A stretch of DNA of 33,204 bases, from contig PGYM01000005.1 in assembly GCA_002839675.1 (NCBI GenBank), positions 1 to 33,204 of the forward strand, read 5' to 3'. Below are positions 7,927 to 16,763 of the stretch, in pieces (the first letter of the stretch is position 1; the number at the start of each line of letters is the position of its first letter). A program made the translations under genes and the position numbers. The notes under the pieces were generated by a model. It searched no databases and was not told the origin of the DNA. It was given only the letters and a program-made list of their open reading frames with translations. Origin of the DNA: Methanomicrobiales archaeon HGW-Methanomicrobiales-1. GTDB lineage: Archaea > Halobacteriota > Methanomicrobia > Methanomicrobiales > Methanospirillaceae.

Positions 7927-8508
7927 ATGAGTGACGTAAATGAACCAACAAATGCCTCTGAAATGATGGCGTGCTACACGAGCCTTCTTCCATGGTGGGT
8001 TGTACTGGTCTGGGGACTTCTGTCCTTAATCATCGGGATTATGTTCCTGACCACCCCGGGCATAACCACGCTCATCCTGATCACCTTCATTGGGGCGTAC
8101 TGGCTGGTGGGCGGATTGTTCACCCTCGGCAGTCTCTTTGTTGACAAAACCAGCATGGGGCTGAAGATCTTTCTGGCGATCGTCAATATCCTCGCCGGCA
8201 TCATCATTCTCGCATACCCGCTCTACAGCACGTTATTCATCCTCGGGTTCTTTGCAATCTTTATTGGTTTCTGGGGATGTTTCATTGGCGCTGCCCACCT
8301 GTACCAGGCATTTACTACCAAGGATGCCAGCAACGGTGTGCTGGGAGTAATCAGCCTGATCTTTGGTCTCATTATCCTGATCTTCCCCCTGTTTGCAGCA
8401 GAACTCATACCGCTAATCATTGGCGTGTTTGCCCTGATAACCGGTATTGCTGCCGTGTTTGCCGCGTTCCAGGTCAAGAAAATCTCAACATCTCCTGCTC
8501 AGGAATAA
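7927..8508 (+). CDS. HdeD-family (DUF308) membrane protein
   Basis: 193 residues, almost entirely hydrophobic, with six predicted membrane helices in three hairpins. Repeated phrases such as 'LLSLIIGIMFLTTPG', 'ILAGIIILAYPL' and 'LIFGLIILIFPL' are the DUF308 repeat in which a Gly-rich helix is followed by a Pro turn. In enterobacteria HdeD is linked to acid stress; in archaea the role is unknown. It is expressed from its own TATA box and is followed by an eight-T run at 8526-8533. The last 15 residues are a polar tail. Confidence 0.85.
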   Translation: MSDVNEPTNASEMMACYTSLLPWWVVLVWGLLSLIIGIMFLTTPGITTLILITFIGAYWLVGGLFTLGSLFVDKTSMGLKIFLAIVNILAGIIILAYPLYSTLFILGFFAIFIGFWGCFIGAAHLYQAFTTKDASNGVLGVISLIFGLIILIFPLFAAELIPLIIGVFALITGIAAVFAAFQVKKISTSPAQE

Positions 8509-8525
8509 CCCGGTTATTCACCTTC

Positions 8526-8533
8526 TTTTTTTT
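8526..8533 (+). terminator. T-run terminator after DUF308 gene
   Basis: Eight T residues 18 bases beyond the stop codon at 8508, consistent with archaeal intrinsic termination before the separate GNAT gene. Confidence 0.5.
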
Positions 8534-8616
8534 ACGGGCAGGGCGGACCGGTAAGGTTGGAACCTGCAATCTTCTGCACTACCAGCCATAATTTATCCTC
8601 ACGACTCCTATAGGAG

Positions 8617-9165
8617 ATGATGGGATCTTTTTTTATCCGGACGGAAACATCATACGATATCCCGGATATCTTCGCCATGCACAACGATGCATTCGCGCAG
8701 GATGGGGAAGCCCGTCTTGTCAATGCCCTCAGAAAGGATGGGGATTTTTCAGCGGATCTCTCCCTTGTCGCCGTGCACGATGACCGGATTATCGGGCATG
8801 TGTTGTTTCCCCCGATAACAATCGAGTGTTCCGATACCTCGCAGGAGAGCATTCCTGCCCGGGCACTGGCACCGCTTGGCGTGGACCCGGCGTTCCAGTG
8901 CCAGGGAGTTGGTGCAGCGCTTCTGGAAGAAGGACTCGATGCCTGCCGTCAGCTCGGGCACCGTGCGGTGATCGTGGTCGGCCATCCGGGGTATTACCCC
9001 CGGTTCGGGTTCTCCCGGGCCTGCACATTTGGGATATCAGCCCCGTTCCCCTGCCCGGATGAGGCGTTCATGGCCTTGGAACTGGTGCCCGGTGCACTCG
9101 ATGGTGTGCACGGGATGGTCCGGTACCCCCCCGCGTTCGATGCGGAAGGCGCCCACAACGGGTAG
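8617..9165 (+). CDS. GNAT-family N-acetyltransferase (YhbS-like)
   Basis: 182 residues. The acetyl-CoA pyrophosphate loop is GVDPAFQCQGVGAALLEEGL (about 88-107), followed by the YhbS-type stretch VVGHPGYYPRFGF. The N-terminus (FIRTETSYDIPDIFAMHNDAF) is also typical of this subgroup. These enzymes acetylate small molecules or protein N-termini; no acceptor can be assigned. A good ribosome-binding site (taggaga) precedes the ATG at 8617. Confidence 0.92.
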   Translation: MMGSFFIRTETSYDIPDIFAMHNDAFAQDGEARLVNALRKDGDFSADLSLVAVHDDRIIGHVLFPPITIECSDTSQESIPARALAPLGVDPAFQCQGVGAALLEEGLDACRQLGHRAVIVVGHPGYYPRFGFSRACTFGISAPFPCPDEAFMALELVPGALDGVHGMVRYPPAFDAEGAHNG

Positions 9166-9268
9166 GAAATACCATACGTGCGTTTTTAATTCAGGTTATG
9201 GGGGCGCCACCTAGGTTTGCCCGTGTAAACCAGAGTGGATATACACTACCTCAGACAAGCTCTATCTG

Positions 9269-10522
9269 GTGACGGGATTGAAAATAAGGAATGGCCGGGT
9301 GGGATTTGGCAGTATACTTGCCGGGTTTACCAGCGAGTCGGGCAATCCCACAACAATAGAGCCCCTTGATCCCTCGGAACCGGAACCTGATGTTAAGAAA
9401 TACACCAATGAGTTCTGGACCTCAAAACAGCGGGCCGCCTCCTCGATCCACGAGATCTCGTACCGGGCCTGTTTCAAACCCCAGCTTCCCCGGTTTTTTA
9501 TTAATCTCCTGACAAAAAAGGGAGATATCGTCTATGATCCCTTCAGCGGCAGGGGAACTACCGTAATAGAAGCCGGCCTTTCCTGGCGCAACGTGATTGC
9601 CAATGATGCAAACCCGTTATCCCGTATCATGACCGAGCCCCGGTTCTTTCCCCCTGAATATGCAGCAATAGAAAAACGGCTCCAGTCCATTCCGCGTGAG
9701 ACCAGCCCGGCCGATATCGACCTCTCGATGTTCTACCATCCCGATACCGAGAAAGAGATTGTTGCCCTGCGGCAGTACCTGCTGGAGCGACACGGGGCTT
9801 GCCGGGACGACATGATTGATCGCTGGATTGCGATGGTTGCAACCAACCGCTTAACCGGGCATTCATCCGGTTTCTTCTCGGTCTACACGCTCCCCCCCAA
9901 CCAGGCGGTATCGCAAAAGAGCCAGCAGCGGATCAATGTAAAACGCAACCAGGTCCCGGAGTACCGTGATACCCACCGGATCATCCTGAACAAGACAAAA
10001 AGCCTGCTGCGCAGTCTTACTCAGGATGAGCAGAAGAACCTGAGCCATGCCGGCAAAAACGCCCGGCTCCTGACCGGGGATTCGCGGAATACCCCGGAAA
10101 TTCTCAAAAATTCCGTGCAGCTTACCGTTACGTCCCCACCGTTTCTCGATATTGTTCAGTACGGGGATGACAACTGGCTCCGGTGCTGGTTCAATGGTCT
10201 TGACGACAAGGAGATCGGGAACCGGATTACCATGGCAAAGACCGTGGCCGGCTGGTCTGAGGTGATGGGAAAGGTGTTTGAGGAGCTCTACCGCATCACC
10301 TGCCCGGGGGGATATGTTGCCTTTGAAGTAGGAGAAGTGCGAAAGCGTTCGATCCGCCTCGAAGAGCATGTTGTACCGCTGGGGATTTCAGCGGGATTTA
10401 CGTGCGAATGTGTGCTGATCAACCAGCAGACCTTTACCAAGACTTCCAATATCTGGGGCGTCGATAACATGGCATCCGGCACCAACACCAACCGGATTGT
10501 CATCTTCTCAAAAAATGGTTGA
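9269..10522 (+). CDS. Solitary DNA methyltransferase (N4-cytosine/N6-adenine type)
   Basis: 417 residues. The SAM-binding motif I is DPFSGRGTT (90-98), followed by a motif-II-like IANDANP. The catalytic motif IV is TSPPF (288-292). The order I-then-IV, with about 190 residues between them, places the presumed target-recognition region centrally. That is an alpha-class-like permutation rather than the beta order in which DPF..G is C-terminal. SPPF is compatible with amino-methylation of C or A; the base cannot be decided. The start is GTG at 9269 (a TTG three codons later is possible). No restriction endonuclease or specificity gene is adjacent, so it appears to be an orphan methylase. Confidence 0.85.
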   Translation: MTGLKIRNGRVGFGSILAGFTSESGNPTTIEPLDPSEPEPDVKKYTNEFWTSKQRAASSIHEISYRACFKPQLPRFFINLLTKKGDIVYDPFSGRGTTVIEAGLSWRNVIANDANPLSRIMTEPRFFPPEYAAIEKRLQSIPRETSPADIDLSMFYHPDTEKEIVALRQYLLERHGACRDDMIDRWIAMVATNRLTGHSSGFFSVYTLPPNQAVSQKSQQRINVKRNQVPEYRDTHRIILNKTKSLLRSLTQDEQKNLSHAGKNARLLTGDSRNTPEILKNSVQLTVTSPPFLDIVQYGDDNWLRCWFNGLDDKEIGNRITMAKTVAGWSEVMGKVFEELYRITCPGGYVAFEVGEVRKRSIRLEEHVVPLGISAGFTCECVLINQQTFTKTSNIWGVDNMASGTNTNRIVIFSKNG

Positions 10523-10657
10523 GTGCAGGGTCTCCGGCAGAGACCTGACCTGATGTACGGTGAGGAATTCTTTTTTACACAACTTTTTATTGGTACATGC
10601 CGGAATATATCGTATAATGTATGCTGAACCGCAATTATCGATCGGGCAGGGGTTGCC

Positions 10658-11725
10658 ATGAACCGCCACCCCTTGCAGGCGGGGCTCCTGGTATTGTTCT
10701 GCCTGGCCCTGCTCACCATCATCACCTGTGTTCCGGTACATGCCGCAGACCCCGTGTCCTCTGCAGATGACCGGGTTTTACCCATAGAACAGGCACACCT
10801 CGCATGGATGGCGGAAGTGTCTGATGTGGAGATGGTTGCAGCCATTGCCTATGTAGAAACCCTCTTCGGGAAAGACACCCGCAGCATGACATCGCTCCAT
10901 ACTGATTTCTCGAAAGCCAAATCAGCCATCGGTTCGATCCCGTCCCTTTCGGAACTTGATAACCATACAATCCTGATGCAGGAGACTGCCCGCTCGTTTA
11001 ACCAGGAGACGATGAACCAGATGTCCTCCCACCAGGGAAAGCCTGCGAACCTGGAGGCACAGATAAGCAAGGCGGTAAATGCCAACCCCTACATAACCAT
11101 GAAAAAAGATGCCTACTGGGCTGCCCGGAGCACTTACCAGCTGAATGAGTTCGATGCATGGGTCTCCGACACGCAAAATACCTTAAATTCCCTTCAGGCC
11201 CAGGGGTATACCGTTTCTGATACCAGCCCTTATCTCGTCCGTTTTTCAAGTTTAAGGCCCGATCTGAAAGCTTCTTTGAATACGAAAGATTTCGACCGGG
11301 CCGGGAGCACTGCGGTCATAATCCGGGATCGCTCCTCTGAAATTACCGATCGCATCGCAGCTCTCCAGACCCAGGTTACCACCGATACAACCGCAGATTT
11401 CCAGCTTGGTGAAGCAGAACGGGTCATCGCAAGGGCAGACCGGATTAATCCCCAGCTTGTTAAACAGATTCTCGATATCGGCGATGCAGAGCCGGTTCTT
11501 TCCAAATTGAAGATCGATGTGAAGCTGGCCCGCGGTGCGCAGAACGGCGGACAGTCAGGTCTTGTCTATAACAAGCTTCAGCTCATCAAAAAAGACTATC
11601 GCGACCTTGGTGCGGCATACCGGGATATTGCGGTCAGTGCCAGTCTCGCTCCCGGGATGGCAGATACCCTGATGGCAATGTCGTACTCTCTGAAAGAAAC
11701 AGCAGACCGGATCGGTGAATCCTGA
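10658..11725 (+). CDS. Secreted alpha-helical protein of unknown function
   Basis: 355 residues. A signal peptide (about 1-30, ending VPVHA) is followed by a long, almost wholly helical polar domain without cysteines and without recognised motifs. Several segments have coiled-coil-like heptads (for example around 215-250, ITDRIAALQTQ). No family is recognised. The stop codon shares one base with the ATG of the following lipoprotein (TGATG at 11723-11727), so the two are probably co-translated and may work together at the cell surface. Confidence 0.8.
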   Translation: MNRHPLQAGLLVLFCLALLTIITCVPVHAADPVSSADDRVLPIEQAHLAWMAEVSDVEMVAAIAYVETLFGKDTRSMTSLHTDFSKAKSAIGSIPSLSELDNHTILMQETARSFNQETMNQMSSHQGKPANLEAQISKAVNANPYITMKKDAYWAARSTYQLNEFDAWVSDTQNTLNSLQAQGYTVSDTSPYLVRFSSLRPDLKASLNTKDFDRAGSTAVIIRDRSSEITDRIAALQTQVTTDTTADFQLGEAERVIARADRINPQLVKQILDIGDAEPVLSKLKIDVKLARGAQNGGQSGLVYNKLQLIKKDYRDLGAAYRDIAVSASLAPGMADTLMAMSYSLKETADRIGES

Positions 11726-12135
11726 TGACTTCTTCAGCGTGCCGTTTCATAAAATCAGCCGTCTTTCTGATCATCCTCTGCATTCTGTCAGCCGGATGTA
11801 CTTCCGGAGACACCACACAACCAGCATCTACGACTCCTTCTCCCACCGTAACGTCAGTTTCTTCCAAGTATGCGACAAAAGTGGCCACCCCGGTTCCGAC
11901 ACCCTCACCGACCTCCCTGCCGGATGATGGATCGAAAACCTGCAGCCAGTTGCAGGGAACCGTTGCCGTTCCCGGTCAGGTGTGCCCGGGGACATGGCTG
12001 ACGGTATCTGACAGTTTCAGCTGCTGCTCAAAGCTCCCCGTAGCCGGAACAACCACAAAACCGCTTGTGACGGTCGACCCCCTCGATCTCCGGATCACCC
12101 ACAACGATATGTTTGTCGATATCGGGACAGAATAA
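11725..12135 (+). CDS. Small predicted lipoprotein
   Basis: 136 residues. An N-terminal hydrophobic signal ends in the lipobox LSAGC with the acceptor cysteine at residue 25. A Thr/Ser/Pro-rich linker (about 28-68) follows, common in methanogen surface proteins. A compact C-terminal domain has four cysteines (KTC, QVC, SCC) that could form two disulfides. No family is recognised. It overlaps the upstream secreted-protein gene by one base, which suggests a joint extracytoplasmic role. Confidence 0.75.
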   Translation: MTSSACRFIKSAVFLIILCILSAGCTSGDTTQPASTTPSPTVTSVSSKYATKVATPVPTPSPTSLPDDGSKTCSQLQGTVAVPGQVCPGTWLTVSDSFSCCSKLPVAGTTTKPLVTVDPLDLRITHNDMFVDIGTE

Positions 12136-12227
12136 CGGCCCCGTCCCGGCCCGTATCGCTTTTTTGCAGGGCAATTCTCACGCCGTAAAAAGCACGCCTT
12201 AAGTATGACCACTGCCAATAGTTATGC

Positions 12228-13883
12228 ATGGTCACCCGTATCAGGCGGTATGCGCAGATAGCAGATGTGCTGGGCCAGTACGGCTTCAGTATCGGGCTTG
12301 AAAAGTTATTCCCCGGCAGGGCCCGGTTCCGGCTTCCCTCCTCCGGGAAAGTCCCGGAGACCTCTACCGTCTACGAGAGGATGCGGCTTACATTGGAGGA
12401 TCTGGGCCCGACTTTTGTAAAATTCGGGCAGATCATGAGCACAAGGACGGAACTGCTTCCCCCTGAGTTGATCGAAGAGCTCAAGAAACTGCAGGACCAT
12501 GCCAAGCCCATTCCGTTTTCTGAAGTGCGGGCCGTAATCGAAGAGAACTGCTCTGATATTTTTGACTGGTTCTCCGAGATCGATGAGATGCCCGTTGCCT
12601 CAGCCTCGATCGGGCAGGTTCACCGTGCGGTCCTCAAAGACGGAACCAAAGTTGCCGTGAAGATCCAGCGCCCGGATATTGGCGAGATCATCGAGACCGA
12701 TATCGTGATCCTGAAATCCATGGCAGAACGGATCGAGACGATATTTCCCGAAACCCGGATCTATAACCCCACCGGCATGGTGGAGGACTTTGCCCACCAG
12801 ATCGTAAAGGAACTCGATTACACCCGGGAAGCCCGCAATGTCGAACGGATGGCCCGGAACTTCCGGGACGTTCCCGGGATACGGTTCCCGAAAATTTTCT
12901 GGGAGTTTACTTCTTCCCACATGATGGTAATGGAGTTTATCGAGGGTGTCAGGATTGATAACCCCGAAGCCATTACCGAGCTGGGACTGGACCCCCATGA
13001 GATCGGAGTCCGGGGATTCCATGCCTATCTCAAGATGATCTTTGAAGACGGCTTCTTCCACGGTGACCCGCACCCGGGCAACCTGTTCGTTACCCCGGAA
13101 GGAGACATCGTCTTCCTGGATTTCGGGATTGTGGGGATCCTCCGGCCCGAGAAGCGGCAGAATTTTATCAACCTCCTCTTTGCGCTGGTCACCGATGATA
13201 TCGAGATGATGCTCCGGTCCCTTGAGGGCTTTGGGATCGTCATTGCTGAAGAAGATCGCGAGGCATTGCGCGACGATCTCTATATCATGATGCACGATTT
13301 CGGTGGCGGGGACGAAGTCTCGCAACTGAATTTCCGGCTCGTGGTCACCGAGCTCACTGAATCGATGCGTCGCTACCGGCTCAAAGTGCCCTTGAACCTG
13401 ATGCTGCTCTTAAAGGTCTTCATGATGGTGCTTGACATCGGCGTCCGGCTGGACCCGAAGTTCAACTTAGGAAAAGAAGTCACTCCCTATCTGATGAAAC
13501 TTGCCGATACCAACACCCTCTCTGCCGGTTATATCAAGCGGGCATCAACGTCGCTTCTTGATGGTGTCGACGCCCTGCTGGATATGCCCCGGAACCTCAA
13601 CCTGATGCTGCGGCGTTTGTCTACGGGGACGTTCAAGCTCGAGATCGTGGACACCGATATCCAGAAACTCCAGATGTCACTCGATAAGGCGAGCGACAAG
13701 CTGATGATCGGCATGGTTGTGGCCTCCCTGGTGGTGGGATCTTCTCTGGTTCTCCAGTCCTCTTCGTTTGTACTGCCCAAGGAGGTCTCATGGATTGCAA
13801 TCCTGGGATATACTGCCGCAGTGCTGGTCGGGTTCTATGCCATCTACCATGTCATCTTCTTGAAATTCCGCATGGACCGGTAA
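12228..13883 (+). CDS. ABC1/AarF/UbiB-family protein kinase-like protein
   Basis: 551 residues. Diagnostic UbiB features are present: the KxGQ motif in FVKFGQIMSTR, the Ala-rich nucleotide loop VASASIGQVHRA, the lysine in VAVKIQRP, the catalytic-loop equivalent DPHPGN and the metal-binding FLDFGIVG. Two membrane helices close the chain (about 490-510 and 520-545), the usual UbiB anchor. Bacterial and mitochondrial members support quinone synthesis; archaeal ones are widespread, and their role, probably in isoprenoid or lipid handling, is unproven. It is expressed singly and converges with the glycosylase gene; a T-run at 13901-13907 could end its transcript. Confidence 0.93.
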   Translation: MVTRIRRYAQIADVLGQYGFSIGLEKLFPGRARFRLPSSGKVPETSTVYERMRLTLEDLGPTFVKFGQIMSTRTELLPPELIEELKKLQDHAKPIPFSEVRAVIEENCSDIFDWFSEIDEMPVASASIGQVHRAVLKDGTKVAVKIQRPDIGEIIETDIVILKSMAERIETIFPETRIYNPTGMVEDFAHQIVKELDYTREARNVERMARNFRDVPGIRFPKIFWEFTSSHMMVMEFIEGVRIDNPEAITELGLDPHEIGVRGFHAYLKMIFEDGFFHGDPHPGNLFVTPEGDIVFLDFGIVGILRPEKRQNFINLLFALVTDDIEMMLRSLEGFGIVIAEEDREALRDDLYIMMHDFGGGDEVSQLNFRLVVTELTESMRRYRLKVPLNLMLLLKVFMMVLDIGVRLDPKFNLGKEVTPYLMKLADTNTLSAGYIKRASTSLLDGVDALLDMPRNLNLMLRRLSTGTFKLEIVDTDIQKLQMSLDKASDKLMIGMVVASLVVGSSLVLQSSSFVLPKEVSWIAILGYTAAVLVGFYAIYHVIFLKFRMDR

Positions 13884-13891
13884 CCGGCCGG

Positions 13892-14410
13892 CTACTCTTC
13901 TTTTTTTAAGATAACCCGGACAATATCCCACGCTTTTATTTTTTCTGCAAGGGTATACCGGGTGTTGGCCGGGCTCGTTGATGGCAGGATTGTGCTCCCG
14001 ACTGCCGGTGCAGGGTTTTTGCGATGATAATATCTGCCTGCTGCTGTGCCATTCAGGACGATGAGCTGTACCGTGGGGTGGGTGGCAAGAAACCCGCCAA
14101 TGTCGTTGACGACCGGTTCTTTGATCTTTTCATCTGCACTTCCTTTTCGGCTGCAGGAGCAGACCACATCCCAGAGTGCGATATGGTGCCCGGTAAGGAG
14201 AGCCACCCGGTCCCGGTACGGGAGCCGGTGATCGATTTCGAACAGTGATTCCATGATCTTCCAGAAATGGTTCTGCGGGTTCCCGTAATACTCGGTGTGG
14301 CGGAGGGATTGTATGCTGGGAAAACTGCCCAGGATCAGCACGCGGGGAGTGTCTCCGGTCTCCGGCTGAAAACCGGTCGATGCTGCAGGGTGGGGAGATA
14401 TCGTCTGCAT
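13892..14410 (-). CDS. DNA-deoxyinosine / uracil-DNA glycosylase family protein
   Basis: 172 residues from the ATG at 14410. Motif 1 is ILGSFPSIQSL followed by YYGNPQNHFWKIM, and the late motif is LPSTSPANT. This fits the UDG superfamily branch annotated as hypoxanthine (deoxyinosine) DNA glycosylase, known from methanogens, which removes deaminated adenine. An upstream ATG at 14575 is open, but the extra 55 residues have no family character and would overlap the ferredoxin:thioredoxin reductase gene, so the shorter form is chosen. It lies 61 bases after that gene on the same strand. Confidence 0.85.
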   Translation of the reverse strand: MQTISPHPAASTGFQPETGDTPRVLILGSFPSIQSLRHTEYYGNPQNHFWKIMESLFEIDHRLPYRDRVALLTGHHIALWDVVCSCSRKGSADEKIKEPVVNDIGGFLATHPTVQLIVLNGTAAGRYYHRKNPAPAVGSTILPSTSPANTRYTLAEKIKAWDIVRVILKKEE

Positions 14411-14471
14411 TTTCAGCCTGTCCGTATCGGATGCAACGGGAAAAAAGGGTAACGGGAAATCCTGTATCCGT

Positions 14472-14753
14472 TCAGGGTTCCTTGAAATACAGGTTGCAGT
14501 GGCAATGCCCCTGTTTTGCGACTTCTTCTTTATGGTATACGCAGGGACATTCAATGGCCCGGTCCTTCTCCTCATCCCCGCTCCGGATGCGGCAGGGGCA
14601 GTAGGGCCGGCCGAACTTTGTCTTATTGCGCACCAGCCCCTTGATCACGGTCATGAGCTGTTTCTCATCGGTATTGAGGGTCCAGCCGTGCTTATGTGCA
14701 TAGCCTTTTGCCCATTTGAGCATATCAGCCTGCTCTGCGCTTTCTTCTGTCAT
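14472..14753 (-). CDS. Ferredoxin:thioredoxin reductase, catalytic subunit homologue
   Basis: 93 residues. All six family cysteines are present as CPC (52, 54), CPC (69, 71) and CHC (84, 86). By alignment with plant-type FTR, C54 and C86 would form the redox disulfide and the others bind the [4Fe-4S] cluster. The enzyme passes electrons from ferredoxin to thioredoxin-type disulfides, a route found in methanogens. No variable subunit is present, as is usual in archaea. It is likely the first gene of a short minus-strand unit with the glycosylase. Confidence 0.92.
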   Translation of the reverse strand: MTEESAEQADMLKWAKGYAHKHGWTLNTDEKQLMTVIKGLVRNKTKFGRPYCPCRIRSGDEEKDRAIECPCVYHKEEVAKQGHCHCNLYFKEP

Positions 14754-14902
14754 AGTATCCTGCCGTATTCTCCTGATATATCGATAGTTTATGTATGTGA
14801 GACGTTAGTCTTTGCGTTCAGTGAACCGTCCTTTCGGATCACCGGGTGATTTTCCTCCCTGTCTCCGGACGGGGTTGAACCCGGGAAAAAGGATGGAATT
14901 TT

Positions 14903-15628
14903 TTATCGCTTCTTTGCGGATTTGGTGATCCGCTGTGCCACCCGGTTGTAGGTAGCCATCACGTCACCTTTCTCAAAGCGGTACACGTCCTTGTCCAGCG
15001 ACTCTCCGCTCTTTTTGTCCCAGAGCCGCATGGAGTCCATGCTGATCTCATCGCCAAGGAAGATTGTTTTTCCCTGCCTGCCGAACTCGATCTTGAAGTC
15101 CACAAGCGTGATTCCCTGTTTTGCGAGGAAGGAAAAGAGCAGCCGGTTCACTTCCAGGGCAGCCTTTTTGATCTTTTTGAGTTCTGCCGGCGTGGCGAGT
15201 TTGAGGGCAACAATCAGTTCGTCATTGAGCATGGGGTCATGCCGTGAATCGTCCTTGTAATCGATCACGATGATCGGAGGATCCAGTTTTGTCCCCTCTT
15301 TGAACGGGTAATTCCGCACAATGGAGCCGGCAGCGATGTTGCGTACGATCACTTCGAGCGGGATCATCTCGAGTTCGCGCACCACCATGTGGCGGGCATC
15401 GATCATGGAGACGAAATGGGTCTTTACCCCGTTCTTTTCGAGATAGTCAAAGAAGAACGCCGAGACTTCGGCATTGTAACTGCCCTTGTTCCTGAGCACA
15501 TCTTTCTTTCCGCCGTCAAACGCGGTGATATCGTCACGGAACTCAACAATGAGTTTTCCATCTTCATCGGTACGATACACCGATTTTGCCTTGCCGGCAT
15601 AGAGGAGTTTTTTCTGCTTCACGGTCAA
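14903..15628 (-). CDS. purC: Phosphoribosylaminoimidazole-succinocarboxamide synthase (SAICAR synthetase)
   Basis: 241 residues, the normal family length. Landmarks include LLYAGKAKSVY near the N-terminus, the signature RNIAAGSIVRNYPFKEG, DYKDDSRHDPMLN, and VDFKIEFGR near the C-terminus. It converts CAIR plus aspartate and ATP to SAICAR in purine biosynthesis. The start is a TTG at 15628, preceded by an 'aaggag' ribosome-binding site and overlapping the cofG stop by four bases (TTGA). It is therefore translated together with cofG, an unexpected purine/F420 pairing. Confidence 0.95.
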   Translation of the reverse strand: MTVKQKKLLYAGKAKSVYRTDEDGKLIVEFRDDITAFDGGKKDVLRNKGSYNAEVSAFFFDYLEKNGVKTHFVSMIDARHMVVRELEMIPLEVIVRNIAAGSIVRNYPFKEGTKLDPPIIVIDYKDDSRHDPMLNDELIVALKLATPAELKKIKKAALEVNRLLFSFLAKQGITLVDFKIEFGRQGKTIFLGDEISMDSMRLWDKKSGESLDKDVYRFEKGDVMATYNRVAQRITKSAKKR

Positions 15629-16608
15629 CTGCTCCTTGTCTTTATTGTTTGTTCGAGCCGGTTTATTAGGGGTTGCAAGCCGGGAGGGGACCAGCCCTGC
15701 TCAATATACTGCGGGTAGATGCAGAGCCGTTCCTTAAGTTCTGCCGTGCCGGCAATGATTTTGAGTTCTTCCATCGCCGGCCACGGGTGTTCGGGGTTCA
15801 CGTAATCGATGGTGAGCGGTGAGACGCCCCCGAGGTCATCCACCCCGCACGGGATGAGTGACGTGGCATCGATCAGGTTGGGGGGGATCTGGATGGCGAT
15901 GTCTTTGGGCAGGATGTCGCGTGCCATCCGGATCGTTGTGCAGATCTCATCGGTTGTTGGCACGGGACGGTCCGCCATAGGAGTGCCGGGTTTCGGGCAG
16001 AAGTTCTGGATGATGATCTCCTGGATATGCTTATGGCGCCGGTGAATGTCGCGGATAGCGTAAAGGGATTCTTCCCGGTCCGCCATGGTTTCGCCAATAC
16101 CGAGAAGGAGACCGGTGGTGAACGGGATTTTGAGTTTACCGGCATCTTCAATCATCGCGAGCCGGACCTCCGGCTCCTTGCCCTTTGATGTTGCATGTGC
16201 CGGGATTCGTGCCGTGGTTTCGAGCATGAGTCCCATGCTGGCATTCACCGCACGCAGGCGCTCCATCTCATCGTATGTGAGTATACCGGCATTCGTGTGC
16301 GGCAGGACCCCGTATTCGATGCTCTTCCTGCACATCGCCTCGCAGTAATCGAGAATAGTTGCATAGCCCAGGGGTTTGAGGTACTGCATGAACCCGGGTT
16401 CCTCTTCCGGGTGCTCGCCAAAGGTGAACAGGGCTTCAGTACATCCCATTGCAGCGCCATGCCGGAGGGTCTTTTCCACCTCATCTTTTTCCATAAGGCA
16501 CCCGTCCCTGACGGGAGTCCGGAAACAACAGTACCCGCACCGGTTCCGACAGACGGTGGTTAAGGGTAAAAAAACGTTTTTTGAAAAGGTGATGACCCGG
16601 TGCTGCAT
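15625..16608 (-). CDS. cofG: FO synthase subunit CofG (7,8-didemethyl-8-hydroxy-5-deazariboflavin synthase)
   Basis: 327 residues. The radical-SAM cluster motif CxxxCxxC is at C20, C24 and C27 (CRNRCGYC). CofG-specific stretches follow: FTFGEHPEE, LPHTNAG and ENFCPKPGT-like 'QNFCPKPGTPM'. With CofH it joins a tyrosine-derived fragment to the ribityl-diaminouracil precursor, making FO, the deazaflavin core of F420. CofH is not in this window. cofG is the promoter-proximal gene of a two-gene unit with purC and is divergent from the histidine kinase across a 155-base gap. Confidence 0.95.
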   Translation of the reverse strand: MQHRVITFSKNVFLPLTTVCRNRCGYCCFRTPVRDGCLMEKDEVEKTLRHGAAMGCTEALFTFGEHPEEEPGFMQYLKPLGYATILDYCEAMCRKSIEYGVLPHTNAGILTYDEMERLRAVNASMGLMLETTARIPAHATSKGKEPEVRLAMIEDAGKLKIPFTTGLLLGIGETMADREESLYAIRDIHRRHKHIQEIIIQNFCPKPGTPMADRPVPTTDEICTTIRMARDILPKDIAIQIPPNLIDATSLIPCGVDDLGGVSPLTIDYVNPEHPWPAMEELKIIAGTAELKERLCIYPQYIEQGWSPPGLQPLINRLEQTIKTRSS

Positions 16609-16763
16609 AGACTTTATGTTCTCCTTACGAGCTATTGAAAGTTAATGCAATGTGCCGTTAAACTGTAGGCCGGAAAGACGAAGAAACCGTAAACATAAAT
16701 TACTGCACAGTTCATAGATGTCAACAGCATCAGCCAATTTATCTCAATATTATCGGAGCGGGG

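Noticed and set aside
14411-14575. N-terminal extension of the glycosylase
   Set aside because: It would overlap the ferredoxin:thioredoxin reductase gene on the same strand and lacks family similarity.
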